Position numbers and translations under genes: made by a program. The notes beneath the pieces were generated by a model, which was not told the origin of the DNA, did not search any database, and saw nothing but the letters and a program-made list of their open reading frames with translations. Below are positions 1 to 7,406 of a stretch of 13,338 nucleotides of DNA, piece after piece. Source of the DNA: an uncultured Phascolarctobacterium sp. (GTDB lineage: Bacteria; Bacillota; Negativicutes; Acidaminococcales; Acidaminococcaceae); NCBI GenBank assembly GCA_946002345.1, contig CAMFZA010000019.1, positions 1 to 13,338 on the forward strand, given 5' to 3'. How positions within the stretch are numbered: the stretch's first letter is position 1; each line of letters opens with the position of its first letter.

Positions 1-1025
<1,025 letters not shown>

Positions 1026-1092
1026 AATAGATAAAACCTAATTTACTGTAAAGTTTGTAACAAAAAATTTAGAAGAAAAGGATGATGAAAGA

Positions 1093-2604
1093 ATGGCTTT
1101 TTATTATGACGAACCTGCTCATACTTTTAGTGAGTACCTGTTAGTTCCCGGTTATTCCTCTGAGAAATGCATTCCTGCCAATGTAGATTTGCGCACTCCG
1201 TTGGTAAAATTTAAAAAAGGTGAAGAACCTGCCATCACCATGAATATCCCCATGGTTTCTGCAATCATGCAGGCTGTATCCGGCGAAAAGCTGGCAGTTG
1301 CTCTGTCCAAAGAGGGCGGTATTTCCTTCATCTATGGCTCCCAATCCGTTGAGGATGAGGCTGCCATGGTTGCTCGCGTTAAGGCTCATCGTGCAGGCTT
1401 TGTTAGCAGCGATTCTAACATTCGTCCTGACAGCACTCTGGCTGATATTCTGGCTCTGAAGGAGCGCACCGGTCACTCCACTGTGGCTGTAACCAGTGAT
1501 GGTACCGTTAACGGCAAGCTGGAAGGCATTGTAACCAGCCGTGACTATCGCCCCAGTCGCATGGATCGTTCCACCAAGGTTCGCGACTTTATGACCCCCA
1601 TTGACCAAATGATCGTTGCGGGCAAGGACACTACCCTGCAACAGGCTAACGACATTATTTGGGAAAAGAAATTAAACACTCTGCCCATTGTTGACGACGA
1701 AGGCCGGCTGCTGTACATGGTATTCCGCAAGGACTATGCAACTCATAAGGAATATCCCTTGGAGCTGCTGGACAGCAAAAAGCGTCACATCGTAGGCGCT
1801 GGTATCAACACCCGCGACTATGCTGAGCGTGTGCCCGCACTGGTTGACGCTGGTGTTGACGTACTTTGCATTGACTCCTCCGAAGGTTACAGTGCTTGGC
1901 AAAAAATCACTCTGGACTGGATTCGTGAGCATTATGGCGACAGCGTAAAGGTTGGCGCTGGCAACGTTGTTGACGCTGAAGGCTTCCGCTTCCTGGCTGA
2001 CGCTGGCGCAGACTTTATCAAGGTTGGTATCGGCGGTGGCTCCATTTGCATTACCCGTGAACAAAAGGGTATCGGTCGTGGCCAAGCAACTGCTTTGATT
2101 GATGTTTGCAAGGCTCGTGATGATTACTACAGAGAAACTGGCGTGTACATTCCTGTATGCTCCGATGGTGGTATCGTTTATGATTATCACATGACTCTGG
2201 CTTTGGCTATGGGTGCTGACTTCATGATGCTGGGCCGTTACTTCGCTCGCTTCGATGAAAGCCCCTCCAACAAGGTTAACATCAACGGCACCTACATGAA
2301 GGAATATTGGGGCGAGGGCTCTGCTCGTGCTCGCAACTGGCAACGCTATGACATGGGTGGCGCAGCTAAGCTGTCCTTCGAAGAGGGCGTTGACTCCTAT
2401 GTTCCCTATGCTGGTAGCCTGAAGGACAACGTAAACCTGACCTTGGCCAAGATGCGCTCCACCATGTGCAACTGCGGCGCACTGAACATTCCTGAGCTGC
2501 AGGCAAAGGCTAAGCTGACCCTTGTTTCTGCAACCTCCTTAGTTGAAGGCGGCGCTCATGACGTACTGCTGAAGGAAAATAACAACAGCAACTATCCTAA
2601 ATAA
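1093..2604 (+). CDS. guaB: IMP dehydrogenase, Tritrichomonas-like type with CBS domains
   Basis: Oxidises IMP to XMP with NAD+, the committed step to guanine nucleotides. It has 503 residues: a TIM-barrel interrupted by a Bateman (two CBS) insert at about residues 100-220. Visible catalytic features are Asp261 (LCIDSSEG), the loop [15 protein letters not shown] with nucleophile Cys319, and flap residues Arg418-Tyr419 (NWQRYD). Most bacterial GuaB proteins have GPGS.C.TR and a shorter sequence around the flap. From memory, this sequence is collinear with the 503-aa enzyme of the parasite Tritrichomonas foetus, including the numbering of Cys319 and Arg418/Tyr419 and the closing segment ending YPK. 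The start is the ATG after a purine-rich GGATGATGAAAG leader. It sits downstream of purD and is closed by a terminator. The IMPDH function is secure; the special kinship with the parasite enzyme is recalled, not computed. Confidence 0.96.
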   Translation: MAFYYDEPAHTFSEYLLVPGYSSEKCIPANVDLRTPLVKFKKGEEPAITMNIPMVSAIMQAVSGEKLAVALSKEGGISFIYGSQSVEDEAAMVARVKAHRAGFVSSDSNIRPDSTLADILALKERTGHSTVAVTSDGTVNGKLEGIVTSRDYRPSRMDRSTKVRDFMTPIDQMIVAGKDTTLQQANDIIWEKKLNTLPIVDDEGRLLYMVFRKDYATHKEYPLELLDSKKRHIVGAGINTRDYAERVPALVDAGVDVLCIDSSEGYSAWQKITLDWIREHYGDSVKVGAGNVVDAEGFRFLADAGADFIKVGIGGGSICITREQKGIGRGQATALIDVCKARDDYYRETGVYIPVCSDGGIVYDYHMTLALAMGADFMMLGRYFARFDESPSNKVNINGTYMKEYWGEGSARARNWQRYDMGGAAKLSFEEGVDSYVPYAGSLKDNVNLTLAKMRSTMCNCGALNIPELQAKAKLTLVSATSLVEGGAHDVLLKENNNSNYPK

Positions 2605-2619
2605 TTAAAATAAATGTAT

Positions 2620-2655
2620 AAAGCTCCCGAACCGTTTGGTTCGGGAGCTTTTGTG
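2620..2655. terminator. Bidirectional intrinsic terminator between guaB and the convergent gene
   Basis: A perfect 14-bp stem (2620-2633 with 2638-2651) closes on a 4-base GTTT loop and is GC-rich at its core (CTCCCGAACC). It lies 15 bases after the guaB stop. On the minus strand the stem is followed by a T-rich stretch, so it may also end transcription of the convergent gene that stops at 2681. The plus-strand T run is short (about four). Confidence 0.88.
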
Positions 2656-2680
2656 CCTTTACTGATGGTTACACGGCAGC

Positions 2681-3376
2681 TTAAAAATAACAATGCATAT
2701 CGGGGGCTTCTTTTCTCAAGAGTTCACGCAGAAGTGAGAAATCATGGCTAATGAATTTGAGAAGGGTATAGTTAATATGCAGATAAATAATGAAGTCCCG
2801 CAGATTTTCGCAATTCAGGAAGGTGCTTTCACGTGTCAGGTATTGGCCAATGACCTTGTTGATTAGTGCAACCACATCTCCGTCCACTGCCTGCTCAGGA
2901 AATTGGAGCAGCTGAGCATGAATTTCTTTGAAGCCATAGGGCATAGGGGTGGAATAGCGCTGCTGCAAGGTGGCAAAAAGTCTGGCGTAGGCTAAAAGAT
3001 TGCGCATTTGCTGGTTAATGGGATGGATGAAGGGCTGGTAGGGTTGGTTATTTCCATAAGCAAAAACACTCCATTTCTCAGGCAGGGGCATGTGCCAATG
3101 CTTGAGCATGGAGATAGCAGTTTTTGGTGGAAATATTGGATAGTAATTTAGTTTATTATAATCATCTTCTACCTTGAGCATGATGCCGGAGTTGCGCAGA
3201 AGCTTACCCTTGTTGACCCAGCCGTAAACCGTTTGTCCAGGGGCGTAATCTTCATAGACATCAACGGATACAGTGAAGTATTCAGGTATTCTGTAGCGGG
3301 CTTCGTTATTTTGGCAAAAATTGGTCATAAACAGATTTGCTTCTCTTCCACTTGCAATAATATTACTTTTCGACAT
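2681..3376 (-). CDS. Uncharacterised 231-aa protein
   Basis: I do not recognise this family. The protein is probably soluble: no signal peptide and no clear membrane segment. It is rich in aromatic residues (repeated Tyr/Phe/Trp, for example KHWHMPLPEKW around the middle). A helical, Leu-rich C-terminal half ends in MHCYF. A segment near residues 30-60 (YFTVSVDVYEDYAPGQTVYG) looks like beta strand. The start was set at the ATG at 3376 because AAAGGAG (3385-3391) lies 8 bases upstream; an in-frame extension of 12 residues has no such signal. It is transcribed opposite to guaB and stands alone between two terminators, with its own promoter candidate about 150 bases upstream. Codon use looks more AT-rich than in its neighbours by eye, which might suggest acquisition, but this was not measured. 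The gene is intact. Confidence 0.8.
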   Translation of the reverse strand: MSKSNIIASGREANLFMTNFCQNNEARYRIPEYFTVSVDVYEDYAPGQTVYGWVNKGKLLRNSGIMLKVEDDYNKLNYYPIFPPKTAISMLKHWHMPLPEKWSVFAYGNNQPYQPFIHPINQQMRNLLAYARLFATLQQRYSTPMPYGFKEIHAQLLQFPEQAVDGDVVALINKVIGQYLTRESTFLNCENLRDFIIYLHINYTLLKFISHDFSLLRELLRKEAPDMHCYF

Positions 3377-3521
3377 AATAAATACTCCTTTAATAAGTTT
3401 TGTTTGATACATTTGTGAAAGTAATATCTAGACAGCTGCCAGAGCGCTTTTCGTTGCTATGAACAAAAGCATCATTCCCGGGCAGGTGTAATTGCGTAGC
3501 AGCAAAACAAAGCGTTTCACA
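3377..3521 (-). promoter_or_regulatory. Long structured leader of the 231-aa gene
   Basis: If transcription starts from the TATAAT at 3528-3533, about 145 bases of untranslated leader precede the ATG at 3376. Read on the minus strand, it contains a hairpin with arms 3462-3470 and 3446-3455 (GCTTTTGTT pairing with AACGAAAAGC, one bulged base, 6-base loop). The ribosome site is at 3385-3391. I cannot match it to a known riboswitch. It could equally be an unregulated leader. Confidence 0.4.
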
Positions 3522-3527
3522 ACGTAT

Positions 3528-3556
3528 ATTATAATACTTTTATGGAATTTTAAAAG
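3528..3556 (-). promoter_or_regulatory. Probable promoter of the 231-aa gene
   Basis: A perfect TATAAT lies on the minus strand (3528-3533) in AT-rich DNA. The -35 position (3551-3556, CTTTTA) matches the consensus poorly, so the call rests mainly on the -10 box. Confidence 0.5.
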
Positions 3557-3611
3557 AGAAAAATAAATAAATTTGCAGCTGGCGTTCCATTAACAATCTT
3601 TAGCTACAATA

Positions 3612-3650
3612 GGAATAAAAATACCCATCAAAGCTAATTGATGGGTATTT
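3612..3650 (-). terminator. Intrinsic terminator after the thioesterase gene
   Basis: Arms ATACCCATCA (3621-3630) and TGATGGGTAT (3639-3648) form a perfect 10-bp stem with an 8-base loop; two flanking A-T pairs extend it. On the minus strand it is followed by TTTTTATT, a typical release tract, about 60 bases after the thioesterase stop. Confidence 0.87.
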
Positions 3651-3708
3651 AAAAGTAGTTGTGGACTATTCTTGTTGTTGTGATTCTGCCTAAAGTAAAC
3701 AATAAAAA

Positions 3709-4095
3709 TTAGCGGTTGACCTTAGCCATGAACTTTTCGTTGTTGATAATAAAGCGTTCGTGGCTACCCTTGCCGATGATTCCCTTGCTATCTTCGGCTT
3801 GCACGCTAAAGGTTAGCTTGCGGCCTTCTACCTGGGTGAGAGTGGCTGTAGCGGTAACAGTGTCATGCATGGCAGTGGCTCTGTCGTGAGTAATATTAAG
3901 GCTGATGCCTACAGTACCACTGCCTGCTTCTAAGTGGGCATTGACAGCTGCGCAGGCTGCTTCTTCCATCAGCGCGCACATGGCAGGGGTGGCAAAAACG
4001 GCTAAGCTGCCACTTTTCATGGTGGCGGCAATGTTGGCAGTGGTAACAGTGGTGGTTGCAGTTCCTACAAGGCCTGCAGTCAAGCAATCAGACAT
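3709..4095 (-). CDS. FlK-like acyl-CoA thioesterase (hot-dog fold)
   Basis: A small (128-aa) cytosolic hot-dog thioesterase, expected to hydrolyse a short acyl-CoA as a dimer. It belongs to the family of the fluoroacetyl-CoA thioesterase FlK of Streptomyces cattleya. The segment VFATPAMCALMEEAAC gives Thr36 and Glu44, and LNITHD gives His70. Their spacing (8 and 26) is the same as in the FlK triad Thr42/Glu50/His76, recalled from the literature, so the active site appears complete. The C-terminal HERFIINNEKFM block is typical of bacterial members. The start at 4095 is chosen because AGAAGG precedes it by about 10 bases; upstream in-frame starts add only up to nine residues. The natural substrate is unknown: family membership does not show that it acts on fluoroacetyl-CoA. 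It has its own promoter and terminator and is divergent from the DUF190 gene. Confidence 0.9.
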   Translation of the reverse strand: MSDCLTAGLVGTATTTVTTANIAATMKSGSLAVFATPAMCALMEEAACAAVNAHLEAGSGTVGISLNITHDRATAMHDTVTATATLTQVEGRKLTFSVQAEDSKGIIGKGSHERFIINNEKFMAKVNR

Positions 4096-4148
4096 AGCAT
4101 TTGAACCTTCTTTCATAAACAAGTTGATTTGGGAAATATGTTTATTTA

Positions 4149-4177
4149 ATCATAAACCATACAGCAATAAAAGACAA
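4149..4177 (-). promoter_or_regulatory. Promoter of the thioesterase gene
   Basis: On the minus strand, TTGTCT (4172-4177) and TATGAT (4149-4154) are separated by 17 bases. They match the sigma-A consensus at 4 of 6 and 5 of 6 positions. The predicted start leaves a leader of about 45 bases before the ATG at 4095. Confidence 0.6.
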
Positions 4178-4236
4178 GCTGAAATGTATAAATGGTAACA
4201 TATTTGTAAAATTCGTAATTTGCTTAGAAAAATTAC

Positions 4237-4272
4237 TTACACAGATTTTCTGAGTGTGCTATAATGAAGGCA
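4237..4272 (+). promoter_or_regulatory. Extended -10 promoter of the DUF190 gene
   Basis: TGCTATAAT (4257-4265) is a perfect -10 box with the TG extension. The -35 region (TTACAC, 4237-4242, 17-base spacer) is poor, as often tolerated in extended -10 promoters. An imperfect palindrome (4238-4256, CACAGA-TTT-TCTGAGTG) lies in the spacer and could be an operator. Confidence 0.65.
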
Positions 4273-4309
4273 GATAAGGGTAAAGTATTATTCCGAGGGG
4301 GGTGCTTTT

Positions 4310-4756
4310 ATGGCATTGGAATTCAATAGAACCACTTTTTTGAAGGTTTATACTGGTGAAGACGTATTGTATAATGATATCCCCTTGTACAAAGCAATTT
4401 TGCGGGAAGCACGGCGTTTAGGTCTATCCGGTGGCACCGTGATGAAGGGTATCGAGGGTTATGCTGCCAAGCTGCGTGGTGTTGGTCGTGCTGTGAATAC
4501 TTTTATTAGCGGCAATGCCAATCTGCCAGTAGTGGTAGAAATTGTTGATAAGCGAGAAAATATCGATAAGATTCTGCCCTGGCTGGAAAAAAATGCCACC
4601 CATGCCCTAGTGCTTGTAGAGGAGAGCACCTATATGGTTACCGACTACATGCGCGAAAGAGGCTATGTGGACCGCTTGATTGGTGGGCCACCTCGTAACC
4701 AGGAGGAAAAAGAGCAGGCTCAGCAAAATATTCAGCTGCAACAGCAACAACAATAA
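4310..4756 (+). CDS. DUF190 (UPF0166) PII-like protein
   Basis: A 148-aa soluble protein with the DUF190 ferredoxin-like fold, related in shape to PII signalling proteins. Conserved features are LKVYTGEDVLYNDIPLY (strand and loop near residues 11-27), the GLSGGTVMKGIEGYA segment (about 38-52) and LPVVVEIVD (about 72-80). Function in the family is not established; members often sit beside the CrcB/Fluc fluoride channel and are presumed to sense a small ligand. No CrcB is visible here; the divergent neighbour is an FlK-like thioesterase. The tail after about residue 125 is extra: a charged stretch ending in a glutamine run (QLQQQQQ). The start is the ATG at 4310, behind a very purine-rich GAGGGGGG (4295-4302). 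It is closed by a hairpin terminator. Confidence 0.9.
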   Translation: MALEFNRTTFLKVYTGEDVLYNDIPLYKAILREARRLGLSGGTVMKGIEGYAAKLRGVGRAVNTFISGNANLPVVVEIVDKRENIDKILPWLEKNATHALVLVEESTYMVTDYMRERGYVDRLIGGPPRNQEEKEQAQQNIQLQQQQQ

Positions 4757-4790
4757 GTTTTATATTATAGCCTTATAACGGAAAAAGAAA

Positions 4791-4828
4791 AAAAGCCGCA
4801 GTCCAAAAAGCTTGAGCTGCGGTTTTTT
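4791..4828 (+). terminator. Intrinsic terminator or attenuator after the DUF190 gene
   Basis: CCGCAG (4796-4801) pairs with CTGCGG (4817-4822), followed by TTTTTT and preceded by a run of A. It ends only 11 bases before the AAAGGAG of the next gene, so the downstream genes depend on read-through or on a promoter I cannot place. Confidence 0.8.
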
Positions 4829-4838
4829 ATGGCGCGCG

Positions 4839-4845
4839 AAAGGAG
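4839..4845 (+). promoter_or_regulatory. Ribosome binding site that sets the DUF697 gene start
   Basis: AAAGGAG, seven bases before the ATG at 4853. It excludes the upstream in-frame ATG at 4829, which directly follows the terminator T run and has no usable ribosome site. Confidence 0.85.
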
Positions 4846-4852
4846 TAAGAGG

Positions 4853-5362
4853 ATGACTGAGATGAAGCATGAGAACATTGATGAGGTAAAGGTTGGAGAA
4901 ATTATCGATGACCGCATGCGGGAGGAGGAAGCAGAATCTCTATGCCGCTGGGCTGCTGCCCGTGCTGGCGTTATCGTAGTAGCACCCTTATTGGGAACCA
5001 TGAGCCTTGTAGCTAACGAGATTTATTTGATTATAAAATTAGGTAAGGTATATGGGGAAGAGATTTCTGAACAGGCAGCCGTTAGCGTTTTAGGTAGCTT
5101 AGGAGCCTATTTTGTGGGTAGCACCTTAACCACGCTGATTCCCTTTCCGCCCATGCAGATTCCTGTAGCAGTGGGTACCACCTATGCGCTGGGGAGCGTG
5201 GTGACCGAATGGTTGAAGGCAGGCAAGCCCAAGGACATGAGCCCCTTTAAAAAGGTTTATGATGATGCTCTAAGCATGGCTAAGAAAAATCTGGATATCT
5301 TTAAGAACAATCCTAAAAAGGACGAGCCCTTGGGCGATGAAAAGCACCATTATGAAATCTAA
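4853..5362 (+). CDS. DUF697-like membrane-associated protein
   Basis: A 169-aa protein with a charged N-terminal region (about residues 1-30). Three hydrophobic segments follow (about 38-63, 79-97 and 101-116), then a Lys/Asp-rich soluble tail. The pattern AARAGVIVVAPLLGTMSLVANEIYLI resembles DUF697, the YcjF-type domain often linked to small GTPases and found as a stand-alone protein in Firmicutes. Function is unknown; it probably sits at the inner membrane. No GTPase domain is fused or adjacent. The gene begins just after a terminator-like hairpin and is followed 39 bases later by the FAD protein, suggesting those two are co-transcribed. The family call is by eye. Confidence 0.7.
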   Translation: MTEMKHENIDEVKVGEIIDDRMREEEAESLCRWAAARAGVIVVAPLLGTMSLVANEIYLIIKLGKVYGEEISEQAAVSVLGSLGAYFVGSTLTTLIPFPPMQIPVAVGTTYALGSVVTEWLKAGKPKDMSPFKKVYDDALSMAKKNLDIFKNNPKKDEPLGDEKHHYEI

Positions 5363-5401
5363 AATGGCCTAGGCTAAGATTAGTAAACTAGGAGGATGAC
5401 T

Positions 5402-6781
5402 ATGTATGATGTAGCCATTATTGGTGGTGGACCGGCAGCGATTTTTGCAGCTTACGAATTTGTTTTAAAATATCCTGCCCTAAAGCTGGTGATGCTGGAG
5501 GCTGGTAATGCCATTGACAAGCGCTATTGTCCTTTGGCAGCGAAGAAGGTGGACCATTGTATCAACTGCAAGCCCTGCAGCATTATGCGCGGCTTTGGTG
5601 GGGCAGGAGCCTTTTCTGATGGTAAGTATAACTTTACTACGGAATTTGGTGGTTGGCTCAACGAATATTTGCCCGAGGAAAAGGTCATTGAATTAATCGA
5701 CTATGTGGACGAGCTCAACTGTCGCCATGGAGCTCCGGGCGAGTATTTCACTACCAAGAATAGCGATATTGGTCGCAAGGCTTTGCGTTACGATTTGCAT
5801 TTGCTCAACGCTAAGGTGCGTCACTTGGGCACAGAAAACAACCTGGTAATCATGGAAAATATCTATAAATTTTTGCAGGAGAAGATGGATATTCGCTGCA
5901 ATACGGCAGTTGCCTCCATTGCTAAGGAGGATGATGGCAGCTTTTCTCTGCAGCTTGTCAATGGTGAAGCAGTGCAATGTAAATATTTAATCGCTGCTCC
6001 CGGTCGTGCCGGTGCGGAATGGTACACTGAGGAATGCCGCAAGCTGGGGCTTTCCTTCATCAATAATCAGGTGGATATCGGCGTGCGGGTGGAGGTGCCT
6101 GCGGATGTGTTCAAGCATATTACCGATGAGGTTTATGAGGCTAAGATTCTTTATCGTACCCAAACTTATAACGATATGGTGCGCACCTTCTGCATGAATC
6201 CCTATGGCTATGTGGTGGCTGAAAATACGGATGGTATCATTACTGTTAATGGTCACAGCTATCGCGACCCCAAGCTGCAAAGCAAAAACACCAATTTTGC
6301 TCTGCTCGTGAGCAGCAAGTTTACCGAGCCCTTTCATGAGCCCTTGCAATATGGCAAGCGCATTGCCTCCTTCTCCAATATGTTGGGCGGTGGCGTGTTA
6401 GTGCAGCGCTTCGGAGATTTGGTCAAGGGGCGCCGCACCAATGAAAAGCGGCTTTTGAAGAGCTTCACCAAGCCCACCCTGTCTGCAACTCCGGGAGATT
6501 TAAGCTTGGTCTTGCCTAAACGCCAGTTAGATGATATCATTGAGATGATATATGCTTTGGACAAGATTGCTCCGGGTATGGCCAATGCTGATACCCTGCT
6601 TTATGGCGTGGAGGTAAAGTTCTATAGTGCGCGGCTGGAGCTGGACGGCAATTTGGAAACCAAGATTCCCAATATGATTGCCATAGGCGATGGCGCGGGC
6701 ATTACGAGGGGCTTATCTCAGGCTAGTGCATCGGGTGTATGGGTGGCACGAGTAATCGGCAACAGAGCAGAAGCACTATAA
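5402..6781 (+). CDS. COG2509-type FAD-dependent dehydrogenase
   Basis: A 459-aa cytosolic flavoprotein. It begins with the dinucleotide-binding motif IIGGGPAA (residues 6-13), followed by the acidic end of strand two (MLEAG). The C-terminal FAD motif is IGDGAGITRG (GDGAG at 429-433), with the family-typical LSQASASGV after it. Between them is the COG2509 signature RGFGGAGAFSDGKYN (63-77). Just before that are four cysteines, Cys43, 53, 56 and 59 (C-X9-C-X2-C-X2-C). COG2509 proteins are uncharacterised dehydrogenases; the substrate is not known. The start was taken at the ATG at 5402, because GGAGG lies 6 bases upstream, whereas the in-frame ATG at 5396 abuts that GGAGG. It follows the DUF697 gene closely. 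No terminator follows, only the repeat-rich spacer. Confidence 0.88.
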   Translation: MYDVAIIGGGPAAIFAAYEFVLKYPALKLVMLEAGNAIDKRYCPLAAKKVDHCINCKPCSIMRGFGGAGAFSDGKYNFTTEFGGWLNEYLPEEKVIELIDYVDELNCRHGAPGEYFTTKNSDIGRKALRYDLHLLNAKVRHLGTENNLVIMENIYKFLQEKMDIRCNTAVASIAKEDDGSFSLQLVNGEAVQCKYLIAAPGRAGAEWYTEECRKLGLSFINNQVDIGVRVEVPADVFKHITDEVYEAKILYRTQTYNDMVRTFCMNPYGYVVAENTDGIITVNGHSYRDPKLQSKNTNFALLVSSKFTEPFHEPLQYGKRIASFSNMLGGGVLVQRFGDLVKGRRTNEKRLLKSFTKPTLSATPGDLSLVLPKRQLDDIIEMIYALDKIAPGMANADTLLYGVEVKFYSARLELDGNLETKIPNMIAIGDGAGITRGLSQASASGVWVARVIGNRAEAL

Positions 6782-6792
6782 GGCACCATATG

Positions 6793-6872
6793 CGTCGCAA
6801 TGGCTTCTAGGAGTATTGACTATACGCCGTCGCAAGCCATTGCTCGCTTCTAGTACCTTCTAGCGCTTCTGA
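6793..6872. repeat. Cluster of short direct and inverted repeats in the spacer
   Basis: The spacer holds a perfect 10-bp inverted repeat (GCAATGGCTT 6797-6806, AAGCCATTGC 6834-6843). It also holds a direct repeat CGTCGCAA (6793-6800, 6828-6835). CTTCTAG occurs three times (6804-6810, 6847-6853, 6857-6863), plus a near copy CTTCTGA (6866-6872). There is no T run, so it is not a standard terminator. It could be a dispersed intergenic repeat or a remnant of one. Confidence 0.7.
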
Positions 6873-6905
6873 GATTTGATAATAATGTAGGAAGGTGTTT
6901 TAGTA

Positions 6906-7292
6906 GTGAATTTTGAGTTTTTTGCGTTTCTGGTGTTTATGTCCTTTGTGTCCTTTGCCATTGCCTTTTTGGCTTATGCCATGGTGGTGCGCTTTATGGG
7001 CAAGGAAGGCTTTTTGTCCCGGCTCAGCCAGATTATTCTGGTGCCTGCCTGCGTGGTAATTTATGATTTTATCTGTATTGCGTCCCCCAGCAGCTATCGT
7101 TATTTAGTGGGTGGCTTGCCCCTGCTAGGCGTGGCAGGCTTGGCATTGTACTATCGCTTTGTGAAGGGTGAGGATTTTGCTGATCCGCCTAAAACTCCCA
7201 CCGAGCTGGCCCAAGCCAATGCAGAGCCGAAAAAATTCAGCAAGAAATCTGCACGCATTCATGCATCCAGAAAAAAACGTGGTCGTGAATAA
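6906..7292 (+). CDS. Small membrane protein of unknown function
   Basis: A 128-aa protein with three predicted membrane helices (about residues 3-29, 40-59 and 66-83). The soluble C-terminal tail becomes strongly basic (KKFSKKSARIHASRKKRGRE at the end), so the tail is probably cytoplasmic. I recognise no family. The start is GTG at 6906, with AGGAAGGTG (6889-6897) eight bases upstream, which is a convincing ribosome site. It is not tightly linked to its neighbours: 124 bases of repeat-rich spacer precede it and a separate promoter for the stress-protein pair follows. Membrane character is clear; no role can be assigned. Confidence 0.8.
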   Translation: MNFEFFAFLVFMSFVSFAIAFLAYAMVVRFMGKEGFLSRLSQIILVPACVVIYDFICIASPSSYRYLVGGLPLLGVAGLALYYRFVKGEDFADPPKTPTELAQANAEPKKFSKKSARIHASRKKRGRE

Positions 7293-7323
7293 ACTTGCTT
7301 GAATTTAGTTTTTAAGCAGGAAA

Positions 7324-7352
7324 TTTGCAAGAGCAAAACGAATATATATAGT
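7324..7352 (+). promoter_or_regulatory. Probable promoter of the usp pair
   Basis: TTTGCA (7324-7329) and TATAGT (7347-7352) are separated by 17 bases, matching consensus at 4 of 6 and 5 of 6. The predicted start, about 7359, is followed almost at once by a small hairpin. Confidence 0.55.
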
Positions 7353-7364
7353 GATAGAAGCAAG

Positions 7365-7381
7365 GTAGCAGCAGGTGCTAC
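7365..7381 (+). promoter_or_regulatory. Hairpin at the predicted 5' end of the usp mRNA
   Basis: GTAGCA (7365-7370) pairs perfectly with TGCTAC (7376-7381) across a GCAGG loop, a few bases after the predicted start and about 12 bases before the ribosome site GGAGGTG (7394-7400). It may stabilise the 5' end of the message. Confidence 0.45.
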
Positions 7382-7406
7382 TGTAGTATAAATGGAGGTG
7401 TTGTTT

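Noticed and set aside
1141..2343. Two long minus-strand open frames (166 and 223 codons) inside guaB
   Set aside because: They are shadows of a well-conserved enzyme gene, with no start signals or recognisable domains.
3233..3418. A 61-codon plus-strand open frame opposite the start of the 231-aa gene
   Set aside because: It has no ribosome site and overlaps the coding and leader DNA of a better-supported gene.
4123..4309. A fluoride riboswitch before the DUF190 gene
   Set aside because: It was sought because of the DUF190/FlK context, but no GGCGAUGG-type core or matching pseudoknot pattern is visible.
6800..6853. A 17-codon open frame within the repeat-rich spacer
   Set aside because: It is too short, has no ribosome site, and coincides with the inverted-repeat arms, so the repeat explanation is preferred.
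7294..7319. A terminator after the small membrane protein gene (CTTGCTT / AAGCAGG)
   Set aside because: The 7-bp stem includes a wobble and has a 13-base loop with no T run after it, so it is too weak to call.
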